Part shown: positions 26,004 through 35,965 of the stretch, piece after piece | Numbering within the stretch: the first letter of the stretch is position 1 | How the letters are laid out: the number at the start of each line of letters is the position of its first letter | Source of the DNA: Falsiroseomonas sp050563535 | Lineage (GTDB): Bacteria; Pseudomonadota; Alphaproteobacteria; Acetobacterales; Acetobacteraceae | Assembly: GCF_050563535.1 (NCBI RefSeq) | Contig: NZ_JBNXUO010000001.1 | Location: 248,001 to 312,000, forward strand | Direction: 5' to 3' | DNA: 64,000 nt | Made by a program: the position numbers and the translations under genes | Notes under the pieces: model-generated | What the model saw: only the letters and a program-made list of their open reading frames with translations | Told to the model about the DNA's origin: nothing | Database searches by the model: none

Positions 26004-26034
26004 CCGATCTATCGCTATTTTTGCGACAGATCGG
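26004..26034 (-). other. Long hairpin in a short AT-rich island between dacA and the cadherin-like gene
   Basis: Twelve-bp arms CCGATCTATCGC (26004-26015) and GCGACAGATCGG (26023-26034) enclose TATTTTT. One mismatch in DNA becomes a G-U pair in minus-strand RNA. The surrounding 25990-26085 is clearly more AT-rich than the rest of the window. It is downstream of dacA and in the leader of the cadherin-like gene, so it may end dacA transcription or regulate the next gene. Confidence 0.55.
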
Positions 26035-26087
26035 ACGCGGAGGCAATAACCAAATATTCAGACGAAGACGTTATCTTGGGCGGCTTG

Positions 26088-27287
26088 TCAGCGGATCTCG
26101 GCGGTGCGGAAGCGCTGCGGGGCGGTCGGTGGCACCAGCGGGTTGGGCAGCGCGCTCGGCGTCCGGACGGCGGGCCGTGCCGCCATGGTGGGCGGCGCGG
26201 CGGCGGCGCGGGTCCGGGCCGCCGCCTGGCGCGGCGCCATGCCCCGCGCCGCGGTGGTGGACACCGGCCGCACCGGCGCGGCCGCGCTGCGGTTGCTGGC
26301 GACGGAGCGGGTGGTGGTGCTGCGGGTGGTGGTGCCGGCGCGGGTGGTGCGCGTGGGCGCTTCGGCCCGCGCGGCGCGGACCGGCGCCTCCGCCCGGACG
26401 GTGCGGACCGGCGCCGCCTCGGCGCTGCGCACCAGGCCGAGGCCCGGGCGGTCGCCCGATGCGACGGCGACGCCGAGCGTCTGGAAGCCCTGGTCGAGCA
26501 GGGAGGCCATGTGCGCGTCGCGCTCCGCCCAGGAGGACCCGCCGAAGACCGCGCCCACCAGGCGTTGCCCGCCGCGGCTGGCGCTGGTGACGATGTTGAA
26601 GCCGCTGTCGCGGATGTAGCCGGTCTTGATGCCGTCCACGCCGTCATAGGTGCGGAGCATGCCGTTGTGGTTCCGCAGGTTGGACCCGCGCACCACGGCG
26701 TTGGTCACGCCGAAATAGTGGTAGCGGTCCGGGAAGTCCTGCATCAGGCGGCGGCCGAGGGTCGCCATGTCCCGCGCCGTCGTCACCTGGTCCGGGTCGG
26801 GCAGGCCGGAGGCGTTGCGGAAGGTGGTCCGCGTCATGCCGAGCGCGCGGGCGCGCATCGTCATCATCTGGGCGAAGCGCGCCTCGGACCCGCCGATCCG
26901 CTCGCCCACCGCGGCGGCGACGTCATTGGCGGAGCGGGTGACGAGCGCGAGGATCGCCTGCTCGACCGAGATGGAGAAGCCCGGCGGCACGCCGAGCTTC
27001 GACGGCGGGCGGGAGGCCGCCTCCTCAGACATCGGCACGGCCGAGGCAAGCGTCAGCCGGCCGTCGCGCAGCGCCTCGAACACCATGTAGAGCGTCATCA
27101 TCTTGGTGAGCGAGGCGGGGTGGCGCGTCTCGTCCGGGCTGGCGGAGACGAGGACGCTGCCGGTGCGGTGGTCCAGCAGGATGGCGGAATAGCGGTCGCT
27201 GCCGATCTGCGCGCGGGCAGGCGTGGCGGCGAGCGCGAGCGCTGCGAGCGCCGCGAGCCCGGCGCGCGAGGCGAGCCGAAGGAACAT
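26088..27287 (-). CDS. D-alanyl-D-alanine carboxypeptidase (peptidase S11) with a long basic tail
   Basis: 399 residues. Signal peptide about 1-26 (ends PARAQ). The penicillin-binding catalytic triad motifs are S59-L-T-K62, S119-A-N121 and K221-T-G223. It trims the terminal D-Ala from peptidoglycan stem peptides in the periplasm. Residues about 286-399 form a low-complexity tail rich in Arg, Ala, Thr and Pro (TTRSTTTRS and similar), in place of the SPOR or membrane-anchoring tail of many relatives. ATG 27287 is chosen because a signal peptide begins there. Confidence 0.92.
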   Translation of the reverse strand: MFLRLASRAGLAALAALALAATPARAQIGSDRYSAILLDHRTGSVLVSASPDETRHPASLTKMMTLYMVFEALRDGRLTLASAVPMSEEAASRPPSKLGVPPGFSISVEQAILALVTRSANDVAAAVGERIGGSEARFAQMMTMRARALGMTRTTFRNASGLPDPDQVTTARDMATLGRRLMQDFPDRYHYFGVTNAVVRGSNLRNHNGMLRTYDGVDGIKTGYIRDSGFNIVTSASRGGQRLVGAVFGGSSWAERDAHMASLLDQGFQTLGVAVASGDRPGLGLVRSAEAAPVRTVRAEAPVRAARAEAPTRTTRAGTTTRSTTTRSVASNRSAAAPVRPVSTTAARGMAPRQAAARTRAAAAPPTMAARPAVRTPSALPNPLVPPTAPQRFRTAEIR

Positions 27288-27643
27288 CACTCGAAAACCC
27301 CCCGGGGCAGCGCACCCCCCGTGCGCCGTCCACGGCATGCAACCTACGGAAGGCAATGGGCGCTTGTCCATCGGGGCGAATGCAGAACATCCTGTAACTG
27401 CAAGATGTTAACCGCCTTGCTTGCGATGCGCCTCAGCCGCCGGAAACCAGGGCTTCCCGCCCGGCGCGCGGGTTCCGATCACCGGATGCTGCACCGCAAA
27501 AAATGCTTGCGTCGTCACCGCGGTCGGCCTAATTGGGGCTTGTGCTGCGGTGCAGCAAAATCCTTGGGGCCGGATCTCAGGCCTCGCTGGACCGTCGGGT
27601 GGATGAGGCCGGGCGGGGCCGTGATTCAGGTGAGGAGACTACC
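27288..27643. other. 356-bp intergenic region between dacA and the phasin gene
   Basis: Divergent region that must hold promoters for dacA (minus) and the phasin gene (plus). It contains locally AT-richer sequence around 27380-27420 (GTAACTGCAAGATGTTAACC), a PhaR-like palindrome at 27543-27557, a degenerate second copy at 27487-27501 (TGCTGCACCGCAAAA), and a possible promoter at 27507-27533 (TTGCGT, then CCTAAT). No small open frame with a ribosome site is convincing here. Confidence 0.6.
27507..27557 (+). promoter_or_regulatory. PhaR-type operator with possible phasin promoter
   Basis: TGCTGC-GGT-GCAGCA (27543-27557) is a perfect 6-bp inverted repeat containing CTGC-N3-GCAG, the motif described for PhaR, the repressor of phasin genes, in Paracoccus denitrificans. 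It lies 86 bp upstream of the phasin ATG and just downstream of a candidate promoter (TTGCGT at 27507, CCTAAT at 27528), where a bound repressor would block initiation. The hexamers are poor matches to consensus. Confidence 0.55.
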
Positions 27644-28186
27644 ATGGCGGGTGAGCAGAAGGCCAAGGGCATCGCGCTGGTCGAGAATGCGGCGGCGAGC
27701 CTGATGCAGGGTGCGACGCAGGGCGCGGCGGGTGCCGCGCAGGCGAAGAAGTTCGTGGAGGACGGCGCCACCCAGGCGCGCGTGGCGATGGAGAAGGGCA
27801 TGGAGCAGGCGACGAAGACGGCCGAGGGCTTCTTCAAGGCGTCCGAGGAGGCCGCTGAGTTCGGCCGCGGCAACCTCGAGGCGGTGACCAAGGCGGCGCA
27901 GACCCTGACGGTCGGCATGCAGGACCTCGGCAAGCAGTATTTCGCCGTGTCCCAGGCGCTGATGGACCACGCGCTCGAGAGCGCGAAGGCGCTGGCGGCG
28001 GTGAAGAGCCTGAAGGAGGCCGCCGACATCCAGGCCGCCTTCGCGAAGGCCTCCTTCGAGCGGACGATGAGCGAGACGGCGAAGCTCCAGGAGGCGACCT
28101 TCCGCCTCGCCGAGACCGCCTATGCCCCGCTGACCGCCCGCATGACGCTGGCCGTCGAGAAGTTCGGCAAGCCGCTCGCGGCCTGA
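27644..28186 (+). CDS. Phasin family protein
   Basis: 180-residue helical protein with the Phasin_2 pattern: a long amphipathic helix rich in Ala, Lys and Glu, including FGRGNLEAVTKAAQTLTVG and the C-terminal AYAPLTARMTLAVEKFGKPLAA. Phasins coat polyhydroxyalkanoate granules. ATG 27644 follows GAGGAGA. The PhaR-like site upstream supports the function; no phaC, phaB or phaR is in the window. Confidence 0.88.
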   Translation: MAGEQKAKGIALVENAAASLMQGATQGAAGAAQAKKFVEDGATQARVAMEKGMEQATKTAEGFFKASEEAAEFGRGNLEAVTKAAQTLTVGMQDLGKQYFAVSQALMDHALESAKALAAVKSLKEAADIQAAFAKASFERTMSETAKLQEATFRLAETAYAPLTARMTLAVEKFGKPLAA

Positions 28187-28200
28187 ACCAGGCGCAGGCC

Positions 28201-28302
28201 CCCCGCCCAAGGGCGGGGATCGCTTCCCGGGCCCGCCCGGCCGACCCCTTCCGCAGCCCCCCGCGGACGAGGTCAGGCCAGGCGGGCCCGTCCTGTTTTT
28301 TT
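28201..28302 (+). terminator. Terminator region after the phasin gene (two hairpins and a T tract)
   Basis: A perfect hairpin CCCCGCCC-AA-GGGCGGGG (28201-28218) is followed by 10-bp arms CGGGCCCGCC (28228-28237) and GGCGGGCCCG (28281-28290), then TCCTG and a run of seven T (28296-28302). The long-range pairing before the T tract resembles an intrinsic terminator with a large loop. Confidence 0.55.
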
Positions 28303-28446
28303 CACCTCCCCCCGCCCATCCGGGCAACACTTCCGCCATCGATCCGCGCAAGGATCACTTCAAGCCCTTCACTCGCGGCCCGGCGCTCCGATATCTTCCA
28401 CGGACCCATCGCGCCGCCGGGGTGCGGCGCCGAGACCAAGGCAGGC

Positions 28447-28791
28447 ATGAGCGACAACGACAAGCGCCCGGGACAGGGCAACGGGACGGACGGCGGGCCG
28501 GCCACCGGCGTGGTGGTCAAGGCGCGGCCGCGCACCCGCAAGCCCTCCATGTACAAGGTGCTGATGCTCAACGACGACTACACGCCGATGGAGTTCGTCG
28601 TGCATGTGCTGGAACGCTTCTTCCAGAAGACGCGGGAGGAGGCGACGCGCATCATGCTGCACGTCCACCGCCGCGGCGTCGGGGTCTGCGGGGTGTATAC
28701 CTACGAAGTGGCCGAAACGAAGGTCACCCAGGTCATGGACCTGGCCCGCCAGAACCAGCACCCCCTCCAGTGCACGATAGAGAAGGAATGA
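28447..28791 (+). CDS. clpS: ATP-dependent Clp protease adaptor ClpS
   Basis: 114 residues. ClpS binds N-degron substrates and hands them to ClpAP. Conserved LNDDYTPMEFVVHVL (Asn/Asp of the N-end residue pocket), the following VLERFF helix, and VHRRGVGVCGVYTYEVAETK are present after a disordered 30-residue N-terminal extension. It sits 187 bp upstream of clpA, the standard arrangement. Confidence 0.96.
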   Translation: MSDNDKRPGQGNGTDGGPATGVVVKARPRTRKPSMYKVLMLNDDYTPMEFVVHVLERFFQKTREEATRIMLHVHRRGVGVCGVYTYEVAETKVTQVMDLARQNQHPLQCTIEKE

Positions 28792-28896
28792 TCGGAAAGA
28801 TCATGACCGCGCGGCGTTGCTGTGGAAGGATTCCGGCCGCGTGACCCACCGTGGGGGGGGAGGAAGCGACCACGTATCTCGCAGTCCCTTCGGGGC

Positions 28897-28910
28897 GGCC
28901 CGGCCGGGCC
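28897..28910. repeat. 14-bp perfect palindrome in the clpS-clpA gap
   Basis: GGCCCGG-CCGGGCC within the 187-bp spacer between clpS and clpA. There is no T tract, and no defined role can be given. Confidence 0.3.
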
Positions 28911-28978
28911 ACCCGCGGGGCAACCCGACCCGAGGTGCTCCGTTGAGCGCCTTGGCCGACCAATAGGGAGCGTCATCC

Positions 28979-31324
<2,346 letters not shown>

Positions 31325-31352
31325 GGGCTACCGCCCGCCCTGGTGACTGCCG

Positions 31353-31387
31353 AGGCGCCGCCCCACCCGGGCGGCGCCTTTCCTTTG
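31353..31387 (+). terminator. Rho-independent terminator after clpA
   Basis: Perfect 10-bp stem AGGCGCCGCC (31353-31362) with GGCGGCGCCT (31370-31379), 7-nt loop, followed by TTTCCTTTG. It lies 28 bp after the clpA stop. Confidence 0.8.
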
Positions 31388-31401
31388 CAAGGGGGACGAC
31401 G

Positions 31402-31758
31402 GTGACGACCGATACCCGAATCGAGGACTGGGACAGCTACAGCGCCGGCCTGCGCGCCCGCGGGAAGGAGCTGTCTGCGCTCCACCCCGAGCTGATGAAG
31501 GGCTTCGGTGCGCTCAGCCGCGGCGCCTCCACCACCACCCATCTCGATGCGAAGACGCGGGAGCTGATCGCGCTCGCCGTCGCCGTCACCACCCGCTGCG
31601 AGGGCTGCATCGACGCCCATGCCCGCAAGGCGAAGCATGCCGGCGCGACGAAGGAGGAGATCGCGGAGGCGCTCGGCGTCGCCATCGCGCTGAATGCCGG
31701 GGCGGCGCTGACCTATTCGCTGCATGTGCTGGATGCGGTGGAGGGGGCGACGCCGTAG
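31402..31758 (+). CDS. Carboxymuconolactone decarboxylase / AhpD-like protein
   Basis: 118 residues from GTG 31402 (AAGGGGGA upstream). The redox motif C66-E-G-C69...H73 in TTRCEGCIDAHARKA is the C-x-x-C-x-x-x-H of AhpD-like proteins, preceded by KTRELIALAVAV. These act as small peroxidase or thiol-disulfide proteins; true 4-carboxymuconolactone decarboxylases lack the Cys pair. It stands alone between a terminator and convergent genes. Confidence 0.9.
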   Translation: MTTDTRIEDWDSYSAGLRARGKELSALHPELMKGFGALSRGASTTTHLDAKTRELIALAVAVTTRCEGCIDAHARKAKHAGATKEEIAEALGVAIALNAGAALTYSLHVLDAVEGATP

Positions 31759-31774
31759 CGGCGCCTCCGGGGTT

Positions 31775-32638
31775 TCAGGCGCGCGCCCGGACGAATCCCG
31801 CCACCTCCTCCAGCGCATCGGCCCGCGCGAGCCCGAGCGCCCGCACCGGCCCCGCCATCGCGGCCAGGATGCCGACATGGGCGACGCCGTCATAGACGCG
31901 CAGGCGCGCCGGGCGGCCCGCCGCTTCCATCGCGGCGGCGAGCCGCACGGAATGGAAGGGCCCCACCGTCACGTCGTCGGCGCCATGGAGCAGCAGCAGC
32001 GGCGGCGCGCCGGCCAGCATCGCGGGGTCGGGCACCGCCTCGATCCGGCCGCCGGGCGCGGGGGCGAAGATGCTCCGCACCGGCTCGTCCGTTGGTTGCC
32101 AGGCGATCGGCGCGGCCAGCAGCGCGCCGCCGGCCAGGGCGTCCCGCCCGCCGGGCAGCCCCGCCGCGCCGAGCCAGCGGGGGTCGAGCGCGAGCGCCGC
32201 GGCGATGAAGCCACCGGCCGAATGGCCCATCACGAAGACGGGCCCCGAGGGTGCGCCGGCCGCGCGGCCGGCCCCGCTCCGCAACCAGGCGGTCGCGGTG
32301 GCCGCATCCTCGATGAAGTCGGGCCAGCGTGCCTCCGGCCACAGGCGGTAATCCGGCACCGCCACCGCGATGCCGCGCGCGGCCAGCGCGCGGGCGACGA
32401 AGGCGTAGTCCGCCCGTTCCCCCATCCGCCAGGACCCGCCATAGATGAACACCACCAGCGGCGTCGCGGCCGTCACCCCCGCCGGCAGGGTGAGGTCGAG
32501 GCGCAGGCGAGGATGCGGGCCATAGGCCAGCCCCTCCCGCGTTTCCGACCCGCCGCTCGGTGTCAGCAGCCCCGCGACGCGCGCGGGCGAACAGGCCGCC
32601 AGCAGCCCCGGCAGCAGCAGCGCCAGGCGACGCGCCAT
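31775..32638 (-). CDS. Lipoprotein alpha/beta hydrolase (carboxylesterase-like)
   Basis: 287 residues. The signal ends L-A-A-C with Cys16 as lipidation site, so an outer- or inner-membrane lipoprotein. The oxyanion segment reads V-F-I-Y-G-G-S-W (HGGG replaced by YGGS), the nucleophile elbow is G-H-S-A-G, and LLHGADD (Asp) and DGVAHVG (His) follow. Resembles BD-FAE / carboxylesterase proteins; substrate unknown. The ATG overlaps the PPK2 stop by one base (TGATG). Confidence 0.88.
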   Translation of the reverse strand: MARRLALLLPGLLAACSPARVAGLLTPSGGSETREGLAYGPHPRLRLDLTLPAGVTAATPLVVFIYGGSWRMGERADYAFVARALAARGIAVAVPDYRLWPEARWPDFIEDAATATAWLRSGAGRAAGAPSGPVFVMGHSAGGFIAAALALDPRWLGAAGLPGGRDALAGGALLAAPIAWQPTDEPVRSIFAPAPGGRIEAVPDPAMLAGAPPLLLLHGADDVTVGPFHSVRLAAAMEAAGRPARLRVYDGVAHVGILAAMAGPVRALGLARADALEEVAGFVRARA

Positions 32639-33519
32639 CACCCGGCCAGCGCCTCCTTCGCCTGCATCAGCGCCGCGCGCTGCGCCGGCGTCACCTCGGG
32701 GTAGTGCAGGCCGAGCCCTTCCATGGCGCGGCCGATCGCCGCGACGACGACCAGGCGGGTGAACCACTTGCGGTCGGCGGGCACCACGTACCACGGCGCC
32801 TGTTCGGTGGCGGTGGCGCGGATCGCCTGCTCATACGCATCCTGGTAGGCGTCCCAATGGGCGCGTTCGCCGACATCGGCGGCGCTGAACTTCCAGTTCT
32901 TCTCCGGCTCCTCGATGCGCGACAGGAAGCGCTTGCGCTGCTCCTCCCGGCTGACATTGAGGAAGAACTTCAGCACCACCACGCCCTGGCGCGTAAGGTA
33001 GCGTTCGAAGGCGGCGATGTCCTCCAGCCGTTCGTCCCAGATGCGCTTGCCCACCAGCCGCGGCGGCAGTTTCTGGTTCGCCAGCACGGAGGGATGGACG
33101 CGGGCGACCAGCACCTCCTCGTACCAGGACCGGTTGTGGATGCCGATCTGCCCGCGCTGCGGCAGGGCCGCGACATGGCGCCACAGGAAGTCGTGGTCCA
33201 GCTCCGTCGCGCTCGGCGCCTTGAAGGCCGCGACGTGGCAGCCCTGCGGGTTGACGCCGGAGAAGACGTGCTTGATCGCCCCGTCCTTCCCCGCCGCATC
33301 CATCGCCTGGAAGATGCAGAGCACCGACCAGCGGTCCTGCGCGTAGAGCATGTCCTGCTGGGTGGACAGGTACTGCACGCCCCGCTGCAGCTGTTCGGCC
33401 GCGCCATCCTTGTCGAGGTCGAGGCCGCCGGTGTCGTCGGGCGCGTGGTCGCGCAGGCGGAAACCCTTGCCCGCCTCGACGCGGAAGCGGCGCAGCAGCT
33501 TCTCGGTCGGCTTGTCCAT
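32638..33519 (-). CDS. Polyphosphate kinase 2 family protein
   Basis: 293 residues. The PPK2 Walker A region A-M-D-A-A-G-K-D-G is at 72-80, followed by IKHVFSGVNPQGCHVAAFKAPS; NRSWYEEVLVARVHP gives the Walker-B-like segment and WKFSAADVGERAHWDAYQDAYE the lid and C-terminal portion. It uses polyphosphate to phosphorylate nucleotides. Length about 290 is typical of class I/III enzymes; direction and nucleotide cannot be decided. The ATG has GGGAGGA upstream and is 10 bp after the MFS gene. Confidence 0.92.
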   Translation of the reverse strand: MDKPTEKLLRRFRVEAGKGFRLRDHAPDDTGGLDLDKDGAAEQLQRGVQYLSTQQDMLYAQDRWSVLCIFQAMDAAGKDGAIKHVFSGVNPQGCHVAAFKAPSATELDHDFLWRHVAALPQRGQIGIHNRSWYEEVLVARVHPSVLANQKLPPRLVGKRIWDERLEDIAAFERYLTRQGVVVLKFFLNVSREEQRKRFLSRIEEPEKNWKFSAADVGERAHWDAYQDAYEQAIRATATEQAPWYVVPADRKWFTRLVVVAAIGRAMEGLGLHYPEVTPAQRAALMQAKEALAG

Positions 33520-33529
33520 CGGTCCTCCC

Positions 33530-34756
33530 TCAGCGCCGGCGGCCCGGCCACAGCATCCGCAGCACGGCCAGCGCCTGCAATGCCAGGCCCAGCCCCAGCG
33601 CCCAGCCATAGCCCGCCGGATGCCAGCCGCCCCCCTCAACTCTCGGCCAGAGGTCGAGGATCCAGCCGATCGCGTTCTGCAGCACGAACACCATCGCCAG
33701 CATCGCGGCGTTGATCGCGGTGGCGACGCGCCCGGCCAGCTCCGCCCCGAAGCGCTGCCCGATGGCGGCATAGCCCGCCGGCCCGGCCGAGCTGGCGAAG
33801 GCGAAGGCGAACCACAGCACGCCCAGCACGGCCGGATGGGGCAGCGGGTTCCAGATCAGCGCGGCCTGCACCGCCGCCAGCACGCCCATCGCGATCCAGG
33901 GCACCAGCAGCGGGTGGCGGCCGCGGCGTTGCAGCAGGCCCGCCGCCTGGCTGGTCGCCACGCTGCCCGCCATGAGGCCGAGCGAATAGACCAGCAGCAG
34001 CATCGCCCGCGGCGCATCCGCCAGCCCACCCACGTCCCGCAGCCAGGGGCCGGCCCAGAGCCCCTGGTAGGTGAAGTTCAACGAGGAGAGCAGCGCCACC
34101 GCCGGTGCGAAGCGCAGGAAGGCGGGGTGGGCGAAGATGCGCCCGAATTCCGCGACCTCCCGCCCCAGCCCGCGCTTCGCCGGCGGTGGGCCGGGTCCGC
34201 GATCCGGCACGGACAGCCAGATCCAGGCGGAGACCGCGCAGGCGCCCGCGCCCAGCAGCAGGAACACCCCGCGCCAGCCCAGCATCGGCACCAGCAGCGC
34301 CGCCGGCACGGTTGCCGAAAGGCTGCCGAGCGCGCCGACGAAGACGCCGAGCCCCGTCATCCCCGCGACCCGGTCCTTCGGATACCACTGCGTGTTGACC
34401 TTCAGCATGGCGATCAGCCCCGCGCTGATGCCGATGCCCGTCACCACCCGCCCGACCGCCAGCAGCAGCGGCCCGCCCGCCAGTGCGCAGAGCCCGAAGC
34501 CCGCCGCCGCGACGAGCGCGAGGAAGGCCTGCACGCGCCGCGCGCCCCACAGGTCGATCGCCAGCCCCACCGGCAGCTGCGCCGCCGCATAGGCCGCGAA
34601 GAACATCGCCGCCAGCAGGCCCAGCTCGCTCGCCGACAGCGCGAATTCCACCGCCAGCAGCGGCCCCACGGTCGCGATCAGCGTGCGGGAGGCCTGGTTG
34701 ACGAAGTTGAGCCCCGCGAGCGGAAGCGTCAGGCGCGCGAAGGACGGCGTTGGCAT
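33530..34756 (-). CDS. MFS transporter
   Basis: 408 residues, about twelve hydrophobic helices with a central hydrophilic loop near 190-215 (VPDRGPGPPPAKRGLGREVAE). The motif A region between helices 2 and 3 reads PVGLAIDLWGARRV, and LKVNTQWYPKDRVAGMTGLGV matches nitrate/sugar-phosphate-type MFS carriers. Substrate unknown. It opens an operon with the PPK2 and hydrolase genes. Confidence 0.88.
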   Translation of the reverse strand: MPTPSFARLTLPLAGLNFVNQASRTLIATVGPLLAVEFALSASELGLLAAMFFAAYAAAQLPVGLAIDLWGARRVQAFLALVAAAGFGLCALAGGPLLLAVGRVVTGIGISAGLIAMLKVNTQWYPKDRVAGMTGLGVFVGALGSLSATVPAALLVPMLGWRGVFLLLGAGACAVSAWIWLSVPDRGPGPPPAKRGLGREVAEFGRIFAHPAFLRFAPAVALLSSLNFTYQGLWAGPWLRDVGGLADAPRAMLLLVYSLGLMAGSVATSQAAGLLQRRGRHPLLVPWIAMGVLAAVQAALIWNPLPHPAVLGVLWFAFAFASSAGPAGYAAIGQRFGAELAGRVATAINAAMLAMVFVLQNAIGWILDLWPRVEGGGWHPAGYGWALGLGLALQALAVLRMLWPGRRR

Positions 34757-34822
34757 GGCGGCAGCTTGGCATGGGCGGGGGCGATGCGCGATGCTGCGCC
34801 GGTCGAACCGGCGGGGGCAGCC

Positions 34823-35059
34823 ATGGACAAGTATCTCGGCCTGTACCGCGGCACGCTGATGAATGCCAACGATCCGGCGGGAAGGGGGCGGGTGCAGGTG
34901 GCGGTGCCCGGCTGCGGCGAGGGCTGGGCGCCGGTGGCGTCGCCCCTCGGCACGGCGGCACCAGGGCCGGCCGCCCGGATCGGCACCACGGTCTGGGTGA
35001 TGTTCGAGGGCGGCAACTCCGCCTCTCCCGTCGTCATCGGCGCGTTGTCCACGCCCTGA
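34823..35059 (+). CDS. Orphan 78-residue OB-fold protein like phage baseplate protein V (gp5 N-terminal domain)
   Basis: The whole protein matches the OB domain at the N-terminus of phage gpV/gp5 spikes: K-Y-L-G-L-Y-R-G-T-L...N-D-P-A-G-R-G-R-V-Q-V-A-V-P-G, then WAPVASPLGT, IGTTVWVMFEGGNSASPVVIGAL. It is a single domain without the needle helix or lysozyme. No other tail, sheath or VgrG-like genes are in the 64 kb. Could be a remnant or a co-opted part of a contractile or eCIS-like system elsewhere. GGGGG lies upstream of the ATG at 34823. Confidence 0.78.
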   Translation: MDKYLGLYRGTLMNANDPAGRGRVQVAVPGCGEGWAPVASPLGTAAPGPAARIGTTVWVMFEGGNSASPVVIGALSTP

Positions 35060-35082
35060 GGCCGGTGCCGCGGCCCCTCTGC

Positions 35083-35958
35083 TCAGGGCAGCCGCAGCCG
35101 CACGCTGACCGGGCAGTGGTCCGACAGGCGGTCGCGGTAGCTGCGGTCGCGCTCGGAATAGACCAGCACGGCGAGGCTGCGCGGGACCATCCATTCCGCC
35201 GCCGCGCCGCCCAGCAGCAGGTGGCTGATGAAGGGCCGCCCGCCGCGCGCATCCGCCCAGCAGGGTGAGGACAGGCCCGCGGTCGGCCGGGCCAGCGGCG
35301 CCGGGCCTTCGACGGCCCGCAGGAAGTCGTCCTCCGGCCCCATCCGCCGGTTGAAGTCGCCGAGCACGGCGAAGGCCACCCCCTCCCGCCGTCTTGCCGC
35401 GACCCAGCGGGCGATGATCTCCGCCTGGCGGGCAAGCCCGTCGCATTCCGGGGCGGGGCTGCGCTGCAACGGGTCCTCGCGGCAGCCGGCGTTCAGATGG
35501 ACGGACAGCAGCCGCAGCCGCGCGCCGGATGGTGCCTCCACCGTGATGTCGGCCCCGCGCCGCAGGCTGCGCCGCGCGCCCGCCCGCAGGTCGAGCTCCG
35601 CCAGGTCGGGGTTCGCGGTCATGCGCAGCGTGCGGCGCACTGCGAAGCCGGGGCGCTGGACGTCGTTCTCCTGCGTCAGGTGGACCGCGTAGGCGGCGGG
35701 GTCGAACAGGCGGGTGGCGGCCTCCGCGCCGTCGATCTCCTGCAGCGCCACGACATCGGCCGCCAGCCGGTCAGCATAGCCGCGCAGCAGCCCCCAGTCG
35801 CCCGCCTGCCGCGGCACCAGGTCGCGCGGAAGGTCGGGATGGCCGGGCGGCTTCAGCGTCAGCCAGGCGATGTTCCAGGTCGCGAGCTTGATCTCCTGCT
35901 GCGCCGCCGCGGGCAGGGCGGGCAGCAGGAGCATGAGGGCGAGGAGCAGGGCGCGCAT
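35083..35958 (-). CDS. Secreted endonuclease/exonuclease/phosphatase family protein
   Basis: 291 residues with a signal peptide of about 19 residues (ends PAAAQ). EEP-fold landmarks: ATWNIAWL (Asn), ADVVALQEID (metal Glu), LLSVHLNAG (His), FAVLGDFNRR (Asp/Asn) and LSDHCPVSVRL (terminal catalytic His). It would be a metal-dependent periplasmic or extracellular nuclease or phosphodiesterase. It is 7 bp downstream of the nuclease-helicase gene on the same strand. Confidence 0.92.
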   Translation of the reverse strand: MRALLLALMLLLPALPAAAQQEIKLATWNIAWLTLKPPGHPDLPRDLVPRQAGDWGLLRGYADRLAADVVALQEIDGAEAATRLFDPAAYAVHLTQENDVQRPGFAVRRTLRMTANPDLAELDLRAGARRSLRRGADITVEAPSGARLRLLSVHLNAGCREDPLQRSPAPECDGLARQAEIIARWVAARRREGVAFAVLGDFNRRMGPEDDFLRAVEGPAPLARPTAGLSSPCWADARGGRPFISHLLLGGAAAEWMVPRSLAVLVYSERDRSYRDRLSDHCPVSVRLRLP

Positions 35959-35965
35959 GGCCGGG

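Noticed and set aside
28792..28978. tRNA or small RNA between clpS and clpA
   Set aside because: There is only a palindrome and no cloverleaf or T-loop-like sequence; nothing else supports an RNA gene.
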